Origin: Chloroflexota bacterium
GTDB taxonomy: Bacteria > Chloroflexota > UBA6077 > SHYK01
Assembly: GCA_035652535.1 (NCBI GenBank)
Contig: DASRDP010000001.1
Location: 1 to 51,553 of the forward strand
Direction of reading: 5' to 3'
DNA: 51,553 nucleotides
Made by a program: the position numbers and the translations under genes. Of the stretch, positions 33,338 through 41,804 are shown piece by piece; within the stretch, counting starts at the first letter, position 1; the number at the start of each line of letters is the position of its first letter. A model generated the notes under the pieces. That model worked only from the letters and a program-made list of their open reading frames with translations, ran no database searches and was not told the DNA's origin.

Positions 33338-34123
33338 TTACCGTCGGGCGATCAGGACCGTCTTGAAGGCGTAATACGCGAGAACAACGCTGAGGAGAAG
33401 CCCGATCGGGCCGTCGGTCCAGCCGGCGAGCACGACGTACCGGCGCCAGAACTCGCGGATCGGCGCCGCGACGAGAGCGCGCACACGCGGGCGGGCGCCG
33501 GCGGTCCGCAGCGATTCCGCCTCCAGCTCCGCGTAACGGCGCTGCTTGTGGATGATTTGTCCGATCGAGGTGTAGTTGAGGTGAAGGAGCGGCTCGTCGA
33601 GGTAGTCGGACGGGCCGTTCAGCAGCACCGTCTCGTGGACAGCGCGGGCTGGGTCGTACGTCGCGGCGCCGCGTCGCAGCAGGCGGAGCTGGTAGTCCGG
33701 CCACCACCCGCCGCCGCGGACCAGTCTGCCGAGAATGACGTTGTGTCTCGGTATCCAGTAGCCAGTGGGCTGGGGCTCATTGGTCGACAAACCGCGACCA
33801 GAGGTGGCCTCTCTGATCTCCGCGGCCAGCGCGCTCGAGACGCGCTCGTCCGCATCGACGAAGAAGACCCAGGTCCCCGAGGCCAGCGCGAGCGCGCGGT
33901 TTCGGAAGTCGGAGAATGAGCGAAACGGAGCCTGTTCGACTCGATCGGCGAGGGGGGTAGCCACCGCCATCGATTCGTCCGTCGTGGCCGCGTCGACGAG
34001 GACCAGCACTTCGTCTGCCCATCGGAGGCCCGGAAGTCCCTCGCGAAGGTTCTTCGCTTCGTTGCGAGCGATGACGCACGCAGTGATGGACGGGTGGGGC
34101 GCGTCGGTTGCTCGGCCGCTCAT
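33338..34123 (-). CDS. Family 2 glycosyltransferase (WaaE/KdtX-like)
   Basis: A 261-residue GT-A enzyme. ITACVIARNEAKNLREGLP begins the nucleotide-sugar fold, DEVLVLVDAATTDES follows, and FFVDADERVSSALAAEI supplies the DxD metal motif. WIPRHNVILGRLVRGGGWWP and the RRGAATYDPARAVHE segment are typical of the WaaE/KdtX branch acting on surface glycans. A C-terminal helix LLLSVVLAYYAFKTVLI may associate with the membrane. The start overlaps the upstream glycosyltransferase stop as ATGA, so both are cotranscribed. Confidence 0.85.
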   Translation of the reverse strand: MSGRATDAPHPSITACVIARNEAKNLREGLPGLRWADEVLVLVDAATTDESMAVATPLADRVEQAPFRSFSDFRNRALALASGTWVFFVDADERVSSALAAEIREATSGRGLSTNEPQPTGYWIPRHNVILGRLVRGGGWWPDYQLRLLRRGAATYDPARAVHETVLLNGPSDYLDEPLLHLNYTSIGQIIHKQRRYAELEAESLRTAGARPRVRALVAAPIREFWRRYVVLAGWTDGPIGLLLSVVLAYYAFKTVLIARR

Positions 34124-35058
34124 CGCACCTGGTGGAGCGTACGCTCAATTCCAGCGATGCGCGCATCCCGGTCTGCGTCGGTGGCCGAAGTCCGGTCGCG
34201 CCGCAGCTGGCGCCGCACGTGGGCGAGGCCCAGGGTGGTGATGAACCGAGCGGCCGCCCGGAACATCGGCGAACGGTGCTTGCGATGGAGCCGGGCGCGG
34301 CTGGCGTACAGATGGACGATGCTGTCCGCCCGAGCGCGCGCGGCGCTGCGTCCGCCGTGATGGACGACCGCCGCGTCGGGAACGTGCGCGACAACCCATC
34401 CGCGCTTCTTCGCCCGGACGCACCAGTCGACCTCCTCGCAGTAAAGGAAGAACGCCTCATCGAGGGGCCCGACATCGTCCCATGCGGCGCGTCGGATCAG
34501 CATGCAGGCGCCGAGCGGGTGGTCGACCCGAATTGGGCGGCCGTCAGTCGAGGCGAGCCGCCCGTTCAGGCGCGTGCGCAGAAGGCGCGCCGGACGGGGA
34601 AAGAACTCGAGCCACGTCATGAGGAGGGTTGGGTAGGTGAAAGCGGAATCCTGCGGCGAGCCGTCCGGGAAAAGAAACTGGGGTCCGGCTGCCGCCACCG
34701 TTGGGCAGCGCCGCGTCAGCGCGACGAGTCGTGGCAGCGCGCCGTGGAGGAGCTCCGCGTCGGGGTTGAGGAGCAGGAGGAATTCACCCGTGGCGCGGGG
34801 CGCGGCAACGTTGACCGCCGCGGCGAACCCGCGGTTCGCGGGCAGGGTAATGACGCTTGTGGCAAGAGAGAAGCGGCGCGCTTCCGCGACGGTCGCGTCC
34901 GTCGACGCGTTGTCTACCACCAGCGTCTCGACGGGCATGCCCGCATGCGCGCGAATGGAGGCCAGGCAGCGACCGACGTAACCTTCGGATTGATACGTCA
35001 CGACAATGACTGAGACGGTCGGCCGCTCCTCGACCCGCGGATCGGAAGGGTCCCTCAC
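34120..35058 (-). CDS. Family 2 glycosyltransferase (rhamnosyltransferase-like)
   Basis: About 312 residues from GTG 35058; TTG 35076 is possible, and neither has a good ribosome site. The long open frame further upstream lies under tatD and is not real. VSVIVVTYQSEGYVGRCLAS, VVDNASTDATV and LLLLNPDAEL (the D-x-D-like metal motif) define the GT2 core. HPLGACMLIRRAAWDDVGPL and YCEEVDWCVRAKKRGW are typical of WbbL-like rhamnosyltransferases. It probably adds sugars to cell-surface polysaccharide with the coupled downstream enzyme. Only 51 bp separate it from divergent tatD. Confidence 0.85.
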   Translation of the reverse strand: MRDPSDPRVEERPTVSVIVVTYQSEGYVGRCLASIRAHAGMPVETLVVDNASTDATVAEARRFSLATSVITLPANRGFAAAVNVAAPRATGEFLLLLNPDAELLHGALPRLVALTRRCPTVAAAGPQFLFPDGSPQDSAFTYPTLLMTWLEFFPRPARLLRTRLNGRLASTDGRPIRVDHPLGACMLIRRAAWDDVGPLDEAFFLYCEEVDWCVRAKKRGWVVAHVPDAAVVHHGGRSAARARADSIVHLYASRARLHRKHRSPMFRAAARFITTLGLAHVRRQLRRDRTSATDADRDARIAGIERTLHQVR

Positions 35059-35084
35059 AATCGGCGATGGTAGCAAGGGGGAGA

Positions 35085-35093
35085 TGCTAGAAT
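35085..35093 (+). promoter_or_regulatory. Extended -10 promoter of tatD
   Basis: TGCTAGAAT (35085-35093) is an extended -10 element 16 bp before the tatD ATG, with no good -35. The transcript would have a very short or absent leader. Confidence 0.4.
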
Positions 35094-35109
35094 CCAGCGG
35101 ATCTGCTCG

Positions 35110-35913
35110 ATGTTGATTGATACGCATGCCCATCTGAGCGCACCCGAGTTCGTTGACGACCTGCCGACGGTTCTTGCGAGCGCACAGTTGGCGGGCGTTG
35201 CGCGCATCATCTGCGTTGGCTATGACGTGGCGACGAGCCGTCGAGCGATCGAACTCGCCGAAGCCGACCCACGAATCTTCGCGACGGTGGGTGTACACCC
35301 AAACTCGGTGGCCGGCGAACGGTCTGACTGGCAGCGCACCGTCGAGAAGCTCGCTCAACACGAACGCGTCGTCGCCATCGGAGAAACGGGCTTGGATTAC
35401 TACCGGACGTTCACACCTGTCGCGGCGCAGCAAGCGGCCCTGCGGTGGCACCTCGATCTGGCGTCGACGATGGCCCTCCCCATCGTAATCCACAACCGAG
35501 AATCCGACGAAGATTTGACGAGATCGCTCCTCGATTGGGCGCACGCGCAACCACTCCCGCGGCAACGGGGTGTTCTCCACTCCTTCTGCGGGAGTCGAAC
35601 CATGATGCAATCCTGTGTCGACGCGGGATTCGCCGTCTCGTTTTCGGGAATGGTGACTTTCCAGAATAAGTCGCTGGCGTTCATGGCGGACCTGGTGCGC
35701 GAAGCCCCGGCTGAGGCGCTGCTGGTCGAGACCGATTCGCCCTACCTGGCGCCCGCGCCGTATCGCGGACAGCGAAACGAACCGGCTCGCGTCCGGGAAG
35801 TTGCGGAGCGGGTGGCCGCGATACGCTCTGTGCCCTTGGCCGAGATCGAGGAGGGAACGACGCGGAACGCGCGTCGCATCTTCGCCCGGATCGGTGCGGC
35901 CGCAATTGCATAG
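35110..35913 (+). CDS. tatD: TatD-family metal-dependent DNase/hydrolase
   Basis: A 267-residue TIM-barrel hydrolase. LIDTHAHLSAPEF gives the first metal His pair, ATVGVHPNSV the next block, IGETGLDYYR the bridging Glu, IVIHNRESDED and LHSFCGS the His residues, and VETDSPYLAPAPYRGQRNEP the final Asp. Members cut DNA 3'-5' and can process D-aminoacyl-tRNA. The 3' end overlaps the polyprenyl synthase gene by about 20 bp. Confidence 0.92.
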   Translation: MLIDTHAHLSAPEFVDDLPTVLASAQLAGVARIICVGYDVATSRRAIELAEADPRIFATVGVHPNSVAGERSDWQRTVEKLAQHERVVAIGETGLDYYRTFTPVAAQQAALRWHLDLASTMALPIVIHNRESDEDLTRSLLDWAHAQPLPRQRGVLHSFCGSRTMMQSCVDAGFAVSFSGMVTFQNKSLAFMADLVREAPAEALLVETDSPYLAPAPYRGQRNEPARVREVAERVAAIRSVPLAEIEEGTTRNARRIFARIGAAAIA

Positions 35914-36883
35914 CTCTGCGCTTCGACTGTTCACGCCGATCGAAGCGGACCTCCTGGCGGTGGAGGAGCGCATCGAGCGGGTCACGGACATCGAGCCGCC
36001 GATCCTCCGCGACGCTCTTCGGCACGTCATGCTGGCGCCCGGCAAGCGGATTCGGCCCGCACTCACCATTGCCTGTGGGCGTCTCTTTCGCGACGCGACG
36101 GCGAGCCTCCATTCGATGGCAGCGGCGGTGGAGTATCTCCATACGGCCACGCTGATCCACGACGACGTGGTCGACCAGCCGAGCTTGCGACGCGGCGCCC
36201 CAGCGCTCTACAGCCTCGTGGGCAACTCGGTTGCCTTGCTGGCTGGCGACTACCTCTTCGCCCAGGCGGCGGCGACGGCGAGCGAGACGAACAACTTGCG
36301 CATCATGCGCCTCTTCGCTGAGTCGGTCATGACCCTCTGCGCGGGCCAGATCGATGAGTGTGCGCGAATCGGCGACGAACGGCAGGAGATCGATCGCGAT
36401 AGCTACTACCGAACGATCGATGCCAAGACCGCGGCGCTCTTCGTCCTGGCCTGCCACGCGGGTGCGATCCTGGGCGAGGCCTCGCTCGCGCAGACCGAGG
36501 CCCTCCGGCGGTACGGCCGCCTGCTCGGCCTCGCCTTTCAAATCGTCGACGACGTGCTGGACCTGGTGGGCGACGAGTCCGCGATGGGAAAGCCCGTGGG
36601 GAGTGACTTGCGGCAAGGGCTCGTAACCCTACCGGTCATCTATCTCCGGGATGAGATCGCCGAGGATCTATTGCGGCAAGCGTTTTCCGACGACGGCGCG
36701 AAGGAGCAAGCGATCGAGCAGATCGCGGACCGCGCTCGAGAGAGCAACGCGGTCCGCCGAGCCTATGCCGAAGCGCGGCATCTGTGCGACGAGGCGGCAG
36801 CGGAGCTGGAAGCGCTGCCAAAGGGCTCCCACCGCGAGCTGCTGTGGGAGCTGACGCGCACGGTCATCGATCGGCCGAGCTGA
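35894..36883 (+). CDS. Long-chain polyprenyl diphosphate synthase
   Basis: The GTG at 35894 is preferred because it gives a 329-residue protein of family length; the frame is open to 35801 within tatD. GKRIRPALTIACG is the IPP-binding block, LIHDDVVDQPSLRRG the first Asp-rich motif and FQIVDDVLDLVGD the second, followed by KPVGSDLRQGLVTLP. These trans-type enzymes build C30-C50 chains for quinone side chains. Length and motifs fit heptaprenyl- to nonaprenyl-diphosphate synthases, but chain length cannot be set by eye. Its product could serve respiratory quinones, which MsrQ would use. Confidence 0.9.
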   Translation: MRPQLHSSALRLFTPIEADLLAVEERIERVTDIEPPILRDALRHVMLAPGKRIRPALTIACGRLFRDATASLHSMAAAVEYLHTATLIHDDVVDQPSLRRGAPALYSLVGNSVALLAGDYLFAQAAATASETNNLRIMRLFAESVMTLCAGQIDECARIGDERQEIDRDSYYRTIDAKTAALFVLACHAGAILGEASLAQTEALRRYGRLLGLAFQIVDDVLDLVGDESAMGKPVGSDLRQGLVTLPVIYLRDEIAEDLLRQAFSDDGAKEQAIEQIADRARESNAVRRAYAEARHLCDEAAAELEALPKGSHRELLWELTRTVIDRPS

Positions 36884-36911
36884 GCGGCGCGTGCCCTGGG
36901 GTGCGCATGGA

Positions 36912-37463
36912 CTAGAAGCCAGTCGCGCTCGGCTCGAGGTACTCCCGCGGAGTCCATCCACGGTTTCCCTGGCGATCTTCCACCTGGCGCCATGCGCGTC
37001 CGTCGCTGTTTGCGTCCGGCCCGACGATGCGTAGAACGGTGCCGTCGCGGTAGGCGACGATGCCCGGTGATCCCGCTCGGGCCTCGCGTCGAATGAACGC
37101 GCCGGTCCCGCCGGTGTTTGCGATCCGGACGAATTCGGCCCGACCATTCTCGGTCGGAGTGGCGGCCACGGTTGCCGTCGATGTCGGATCTACCATCGCG
37201 AACGCGGATTCGTCATCGTCGGGTACATCCACGTCCTGCTGGACGACAATGGGAACGTCGGCAGGGGTGCGGGCGGTGAACCGGCTGCCGAGCAGGCCGA
37301 ACGTGATAACGGTGAGAACGAGGACCAGCAACGTTGCCGCTCCGGCCGGTGCAATCCATCGCGTATTGAACTGGCGGCGTTCGGCCACGAATAGCCGGCC
37401 GCACCACTCGCATTCGTGCGCGGCCGGGTCGTTTCGCCCTCCGCAGCCTGGGCAAAGCACCAT
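36912..37463 (-). CDS. Zinc-ribbon, membrane-anchored SH3-domain protein
   Basis: ATG 37463 gives 183 residues. A Cys4 zinc ribbon MVLCPGCGGRND...CEWCGRLF is followed by a basic stretch and one membrane helix (AGAATLLVLVLTVITFGLLG), then a Thr/Asp-rich linker. The C-terminal bacterial SH3 domain (FVRIANTGGTGAFIRREARA, VLRIVGPDANSDGRAW, GNRGWTPREYLEP) would lie outside the cell and may bind wall or surface polymers. No enzyme domain is present. It is convergent with the polyprenyl synthase gene (28 bp apart) and divergent from the XdhC-type gene. Confidence 0.75.
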   Translation of the reverse strand: MVLCPGCGGRNDPAAHECEWCGRLFVAERRQFNTRWIAPAGAATLLVLVLTVITFGLLGSRFTARTPADVPIVVQQDVDVPDDDESAFAMVDPTSTATVAATPTENGRAEFVRIANTGGTGAFIRREARAGSPGIVAYRDGTVLRIVGPDANSDGRAWRQVEDRQGNRGWTPREYLEPSATGF

Positions 37464-37606
37464 TGCTCGTCTCAACCTGTCAGCGGTGATCCACCCGAAA
37501 TTGTATCGTTTCGCAACCGCGTCCGAACGATCGAAGGCCCTGATCTGGAGGGTAGAATTCGATCGGGGCTCGTGTGGGGCCCGCGGCAAGGATCTGGGGA
37601 GCGGAT

Positions 37607-38455
37607 ATGCACAACGGCGCCATCAGACCCGGGCTCGACGTCTCGAGCGCTCTCCAGCGCGTTGTGCGGGAACGACGAATCGCGGACGTCGCGACCGTCG
37701 TCGCGACCTCGAGTAGAGCGAGGGTCCCGCTCGCGGCGAAGCTCCTGGTCGAAGACGAAGGCGCCGTAGTCGGGACGCTGGGGAGCGCAGAGCTGGACGA
37801 GGCGGTCATTCGCGACGCGCGCCGCCACCTCGAATCGCGAAAAAGCGAGGTTGTGGCGTACCGATTTGGAGTTGAGACCGAGCAGGAGGAGGTCGAGGTC
37901 TTTCACGAGATCATCGAGCCTCGTCCGCAGCTCTTGGTCGTCGGGGCCGGTCACATTGCCGTACCGCTCGCCCGATTCGGAAGTCAGCTCGGGTTTGAAG
38001 TCGTCGTTGTGGACGACCGCGAGAAGTTCGCTAATCGAGAACGCTTTCCGGATGCCGACCGCGTAATTGCCGCGGGCTTCGGAGAAACGCTTCGGGATTA
38101 TCCGATCAATCGGTCGACATTTGTCGTGATCATTACTCGTGCCCATACGTACGACGAAGAATCGCTGCGCCTCATTCTTGGCAGGCCGACCGCGTATCTC
38201 GGGATGATCGGCAGCCGGCGCCGGGTCCAAACCGTGCTCCGAACCCTTGCGGCCGAGGGGTACGACCATGACGTCTTGGGCAGCGTGCGGGCGCCGATCG
38301 GACTCGATGTCGGATCGGAGACGCCTGAGGAGATCGCGCTGTCGATCATCGCCGAGGTCGTCGCAGTGCGACGCGGCGGGACTGGCGTCCCCCTTTCCCA
38401 AAAGGGTCGACCGATTGCCATCGGACAGGGAGGGAGAAATGTCTCCGACGGGTGA
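37607..38455 (+). CDS. XdhC-family protein, Rossmann-fold form (molybdenum cofactor sulfuration/insertion)
   Basis: ATG 37607 follows GGGGAGCGG. The 282-residue protein has an N-terminal XdhC/CoxI-like half without the Cys-rich motif, then a Rossmann domain: PQLLVVGAGHIAVPLARFGS, VVVVDDREKFANRERFP, VVIITRAHTYDEESLRLIL and YLGMIGSRRRVQ. C-terminal APIGLDVGSETPEEIALSI is diagnostic for XdhC. The family binds molybdenum cofactor, helps it gain its sulfido ligand and inserts it into xanthine dehydrogenase-type hydroxylases. No such hydroxylase is in the window. Coupled to the next gene by a 17-nt overlap. Confidence 0.88.
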   Translation: MHNGAIRPGLDVSSALQRVVRERRIADVATVVATSSRARVPLAAKLLVEDEGAVVGTLGSAELDEAVIRDARRHLESRKSEVVAYRFGVETEQEEVEVFHEIIEPRPQLLVVGAGHIAVPLARFGSQLGFEVVVVDDREKFANRERFPDADRVIAAGFGETLRDYPINRSTFVVIITRAHTYDEESLRLILGRPTAYLGMIGSRRRVQTVLRTLAAEGYDHDVLGSVRAPIGLDVGSETPEEIALSIIAEVVAVRRGGTGVPLSQKGRPIAIGQGGRNVSDG

Positions 38456-38792
38456 TCTTGCGTGGCTGCTGGACCAAGCGAACGAACGGATTGCGCGAGG
38501 CGAGCGGGTTGCAATGGTGACGGTCGTGCGCACGCGAGGCTCGACGCCCCGCAAAGTGGGAACCAAGATGCTGGTGTTCGAAGATGGGCTGTTCGCCGGT
38601 ACCGTGGGCGGCGGCTGTGGGGAGGCGGACGTGCTTCAGGAAACGCTCAGGGCGATGGAGTCCGGTGAGCCCACACTGTTCCACGTTGATCTGACGGCGG
38701 ATGAAGCGGAGGAGAGCGGCGACGTCTGCGGCGGCATCATGGACGTCTTTATCGAGCCGCGCCTACCGGTGGACGAGTCACCCAGAAATTGA
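38439..38792 (+). CDS. XdhC/CoxI-domain protein, short form
   Basis: A 117-residue protein at ATG 38439 with GGGAGGGAG immediately upstream. It is only the N-terminal XdhC_CoxI domain: VAMVTVVRTRGSTPRKVGTK, then TVGGGCGEADVLQETL with the conserved Gly-rich Cys motif, and DVCGGIMDVFIEP. With the upstream protein it makes up the two halves usually fused in XdhC; here the Cys motif resides on the short chain. The pair probably work as one complex. Its end overlaps the convergent Nudix gene by 15 bp. Confidence 0.85.
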   Translation: MSPTGDLAWLLDQANERIARGERVAMVTVVRTRGSTPRKVGTKMLVFEDGLFAGTVGGGCGEADVLQETLRAMESGEPTLFHVDLTADEAEESGDVCGGIMDVFIEPRLPVDESPRN

Positions 38793-39284
38793 CGCGGGAA
38801 ATGGCATTCCCACGAATTCGTGCCAATCCCGCAGGATGCGGCGATCACTGGGAAAAGCCAGATCCGGCAGGGCCGATGGCCGAAACAACCCGACCTCGGT
38901 AACCTCGTCGCCCGCGGCCAGACAGCCACCGACAGCATGGGCGACATAGACGGCCAGGACGACCGGATTGCTGGTCTCCGAGTAGAGCCCGAGGAGCCGG
39001 TCCACCTCCACGATGAGCTGTGTCTCCTCGCGGACCTCTCGTACGGCCGCGGCCTCGACCGATTCCCCCCGGTTCACGTAACCGGACGGGAAAGACCAGA
39101 AACCCCGTCCAGGATTGATGGCGCGGCGACCCAAGACGAGCTTCTGATCGATGGCAATAACGCTCACCGCCACGAGCTTGGGGTCTTCGTAGTGGATGAA
39201 CCCGCAGCTTGCGCAGTGAGGACGGTCAAGGCCGGCGATGAATTGCAGGTCGAGGGGCGCTGCGCAGTGGGGACAGAATTTCAT
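38778..39284 (-). CDS. Nudix hydrolase with N-terminal zinc ribbon
   Basis: ATG 39284 has GGAGG 6 nt upstream. The 168-residue protein begins with a Cys4 zinc ribbon (FCPHCAAPL...HCASCGF) and continues with HYEDPKLVAVSVIAI, RGFWSFPSGYVNRGESVEAA and the Nudix box residues RGESVEAAAVREVREETQL. The start of the fold and the zinc ribbon resemble NudC-type NADH pyrophosphatases. The protein lacks the NudC N-terminal domain, so the substrate (ADP-sugar, NAD or another nucleoside diphosphate) is open. Confidence 0.85.
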   Translation of the reverse strand: MKFCPHCAAPLDLQFIAGLDRPHCASCGFIHYEDPKLVAVSVIAIDQKLVLGRRAINPGRGFWSFPSGYVNRGESVEAAAVREVREETQLIVEVDRLLGLYSETSNPVVLAVYVAHAVGGCLAAGDEVTEVGLFRPSALPDLAFPSDRRILRDWHEFVGMPFPASISG

Positions 39285-39519
39285 GCGCGACCTCCGGGCG
39301 CGAATAGCGTTCGATGGAAAGTCTCTTGCGACTTCGCGCCCGCGCGACGCTTGCCGACTGAAAGCATTGCTGCGCGCAACACGTTCCATTCACGGCACAT
39401 TGGCAGCTCGCTACGGCTATCATAGCCACGGTGCGTGGCGTACCGCAATGGGATGTTGCCTTGGTAGCTCGTACGGCCGCGCGAACCTGTTCGCCGGTCG
39501 CGAGTTGGCGTTGGATTCA
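39285..39519. other. Intergenic region without an identified gene
   Basis: Between the Nudix start and the tRNA promoter I see no convincing coding frame, repeat or RNA structure. Confidence 0.4.
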
Positions 39520-39549
39520 TTGGCGGCTCCCGGTTCGCTTCTGTACAAT
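39520..39549 (+). promoter_or_regulatory. Promoter of tRNA-Gly
   Basis: TTGGCG (39520-39525), 18 bp, TACAAT (39544-39549). Transcription would start near 39556, 10 bp before the mature tRNA. Confidence 0.6.
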
Positions 39550-39565
39550 GGTGCGGAAACCATGC

Positions 39566-39640
39566 GCGGAAGTGGCTCAGCGGTAGAGCATCACCTTGCC
39601 AAGGTGAGGGTCGCGGGTTCGAATCCCGTCTTCCGCTCCA
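39566..39640 (+). tRNA. tRNA-Gly (anticodon GCC)
   Basis: A full cloverleaf of 75 nt with encoded CCA. The acceptor arm GCGGAAG pairs with CTTCCGC, followed by discriminator T and CCA (39638-39640). The D arm GCTC/GAGC, anticodon stem CACCT/AGGTG with loop TTGCCAA (anticodon GCC), and T arm CGGGTTCGAATCCCG are all intact. It reads GGC and GGT codons. A terminator follows at 39654. Confidence 0.97.
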
Positions 39641-39653
39641 GTGCACCGGCGCG

Positions 39654-39684
39654 GGGCTCGTCTGCTCTAGACTGAGCCCTTTTT
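39654..39684 (+). terminator. Intrinsic terminator after tRNA-Gly
   Basis: GGGCTCGTCT (39654-39663) pairs with AGAC-T-GAGCCC (39669-39679, one bulged T) around GCTCT, followed by TTTTT. It separates the tRNA from the tig-clp operon. Confidence 0.85.
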
Positions 39685-39755
39685 GTTCGTCCATTTCCCA
39701 AATCGAGCCCGCACGTCAGTCGCGCTGCAGTGTCGAGCTGCTCACTGGAATAGCG

Positions 39756-41081
39756 ATGAAGGTCGAAACCGAACAACTGGATCAAGGCGAGATCGCCCTT
39801 TCCTTCGAGGTGGAGGACGCGCGGGTCGAGCGCGCGATGGATGCCGCGTATCGACGGGTGGCGAACCGCGTCGACATCGCGGGGTTTCGGCGTGGAAAGG
39901 CTCCGAGACCTCTCGTCGAACGCGTGATTGGTCGCGAATCCCTGATGCAGGAAGCTCTCAACCAGCTCTTGCCAGAGGTCTACGAAGAAGCGCTGCGTGA
40001 AACGAACATCCAGGCGATCTCGGAGCCAGAATTCGACGTCGAGAGTCTCAGCCCGTTTCGTGCCAAGGCAACGGTGCTGGTTCAGCCCAACGTTGCGCTC
40101 GGTGCCTACGAATCGATCAAGCGGGAGCCGACGTCCGTCACCGTCTCAGAGGACGAGATCGCCGGGGTCCTGCAGCAGTTACGGGAGCGCCACGCCGAGT
40201 GGGTGCCAACTGATCAGGCTGCCGCCGCCGGTGATCGCGTGACGATTGACGTATCCGGTTATGCAAATGGCGAAGAAGTCGTGTCACAGGAGGACGTAGA
40301 TTACGTTCTCGATCTAGAGGGCAGCACGCCCATACCGGGATTTGCGGAGAAGTTAGTCGGTGCCACCGCTGGTGAGACGCGCGAATTTCGGCTGGCGGTG
40401 CCGAGCGAGGACATGGCAGAGAAGCTCGCGGGGAAAGAGATCGATTTCACCGTCACGGTCAAAGACGTGAAGGCGAAGGATCTGCCCGAACTGGACGACT
40501 ATTTCGCAGCTACCGTCGGAACGTATAAAGACCTCGGCGAGCTGCGGGCCGATGTCGAGCGGCAGCTTCGAGAACGGGCAGAGGCGACGGCTGAGCGCTC
40601 CCTCCGGGATGAGATCGTCGACGAAGCGGTAGCGATGGCGACCGTGGAGCTTTCCGACAAGCTCATCGACTATCACGCCCACCGATCCTGGGACCGCCTC
40701 GGACGCGATCTTGACAGCCGCGGGCTCACAATCGAACAATACGCACGTTTTCGCCGCATGAGCGAGGACGATCTCCGTTCTGAGGTGCGCGCCGAAAGCG
40801 AGCGCACGCTGCGACGAGACTTGGTGCTGCGATCCATAGCGAGCGCGCAGCAGCTCGACGTTTCTGACGAGGACGTAGATGCGGGAGTCCGCGCGGTCTT
40901 GAGCGCGGACGGGGCCGACGACCGCGCCATCGCGCGCGCTCTTCGGTCGGCAGAGATCCGTGATCGCGTTCGCTCGACCCTGCGCGAATCCAGAGCGGTA
41001 CAATGGCTAGTGGACCATGCGGTGCGCGAGTCTGCACCAGTTCCAGCCGGCGATCCCGAGGAAGAGGGGGATCGAGCGTGA
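39756..41081 (+). CDS. tig: Trigger factor, ribosome-bound chaperone and prolyl isomerase
   Basis: A 441-residue protein of normal family length. The N-terminal ribosome-binding domain contains the signature [17 protein letters not shown] near residues 39-55. The FKBP-type isomerase domain starts [20 protein letters not shown], includes [19 protein letters not shown], and is followed by the arm region [20 protein letters not shown] and the helical C-terminal domain. It shields nascent chains at the exit tunnel. The stop overlaps clpP as GTGA, giving the common order tig-clpP-clpX. Confidence 0.95.
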   Translation: MKVETEQLDQGEIALSFEVEDARVERAMDAAYRRVANRVDIAGFRRGKAPRPLVERVIGRESLMQEALNQLLPEVYEEALRETNIQAISEPEFDVESLSPFRAKATVLVQPNVALGAYESIKREPTSVTVSEDEIAGVLQQLRERHAEWVPTDQAAAAGDRVTIDVSGYANGEEVVSQEDVDYVLDLEGSTPIPGFAEKLVGATAGETREFRLAVPSEDMAEKLAGKEIDFTVTVKDVKAKDLPELDDYFAATVGTYKDLGELRADVERQLRERAEATAERSLRDEIVDEAVAMATVELSDKLIDYHAHRSWDRLGRDLDSRGLTIEQYARFRRMSEDDLRSEVRAESERTLRRDLVLRSIASAQQLDVSDEDVDAGVRAVLSADGADDRAIARALRSAEIRDRVRSTLRESRAVQWLVDHAVRESAPVPAGDPEEEGDRA

Positions 41082-41776
41082 CCACGAGCCGACCGAGCAA
41101 TGTGCTCGTCCCGATGGTCGTCGAAAGCACCAACCGGGGCGAGCGAGCCTACGACATTTACTCGCTCCTGCTGAAGGAGCGCATCGTATTCCTTGGCACC
41201 CCGATCGACGATCACGTCGCAAATCTCATCATCGCCCAGCTCCTTTTCCTCGAGCGGGAAGATCCCGATCGGGATATCGTGCTCTACATTCACTCCCCCG
41301 GCGGTGTCATCACGGCGGGTCTCGCAATCTATGACACGATGCAGCTCATTCGGCCGGACGTGTCGACGATCTGTATCGGGATGGCCGCGAGCATGGGTGC
41401 AGTGCTCTTGGTCGGTGGCGCGCCGGGTAAGCGATTCGCGCTTCCCAACGCAACGGTCATGCTGCACCAGGCTGCCGGTGGGTTCGAAGGAACCGCCGCG
41501 GACATCGAGATTCGCGCGCGCGAGATCCTTCGGCTCCAGACGCGGATACGCGACATTCTTCATCAGCACACCGGACAGCCGATGGAGCGCATTATTCGTG
41601 ACTCCGATCGCGATTTCTTCATGACGCCGGAACAGGCACTGGAATACGGAATCATCGACCAAATCATCGGCCGGGCAAAGACCGGCGCTCCCGATTTACC
41701 GGAGGGGAGCGCCAAAGCCACATCGGATGGAACGGGCCAGACGTCCACCGAGGAGCCGGCGAGCGCGACCAGCTAG
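41078..41776 (+). CDS. clpP: ClpP protease proteolytic subunit
   Basis: GTG 41078 overlaps the tig stop and has a GAGGGGGATCGA site upstream. The 232-residue serine protease has [22 protein letters not shown] as the usual start, [33 protein letters not shown] (catalytic Ser) and [15 protein letters not shown] (catalytic His), with the Asp in the later [18 protein letters not shown] block. A Ser/Thr/Glu-rich C-terminal extension of about 30 residues exceeds the usual 195-210. It forms the barrel that degrades proteins unfolded by ClpX. Confidence 0.95.
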   Translation: MTTSRPSNVLVPMVVESTNRGERAYDIYSLLLKERIVFLGTPIDDHVANLIIAQLLFLEREDPDRDIVLYIHSPGGVITAGLAIYDTMQLIRPDVSTICIGMAASMGAVLLVGGAPGKRFALPNATVMLHQAAGGFEGTAADIEIRAREILRLQTRIRDILHQHTGQPMERIIRDSDRDFFMTPEQALEYGIIDQIIGRAKTGAPDLPEGSAKATSDGTGQTSTEEPASATS

Positions 41777-41804
41777 GCGCATCAGGAGCCCATTTGGGGG
41801 GACC

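Noticed and set aside
35059-36150. Long minus-strand frame upstream of the rhamnosyltransferase-like gene
   Set aside because: It runs under tatD and the polyprenyl synthase, which have clear motifs; the reading has no domain and is a GC-rich shadow.
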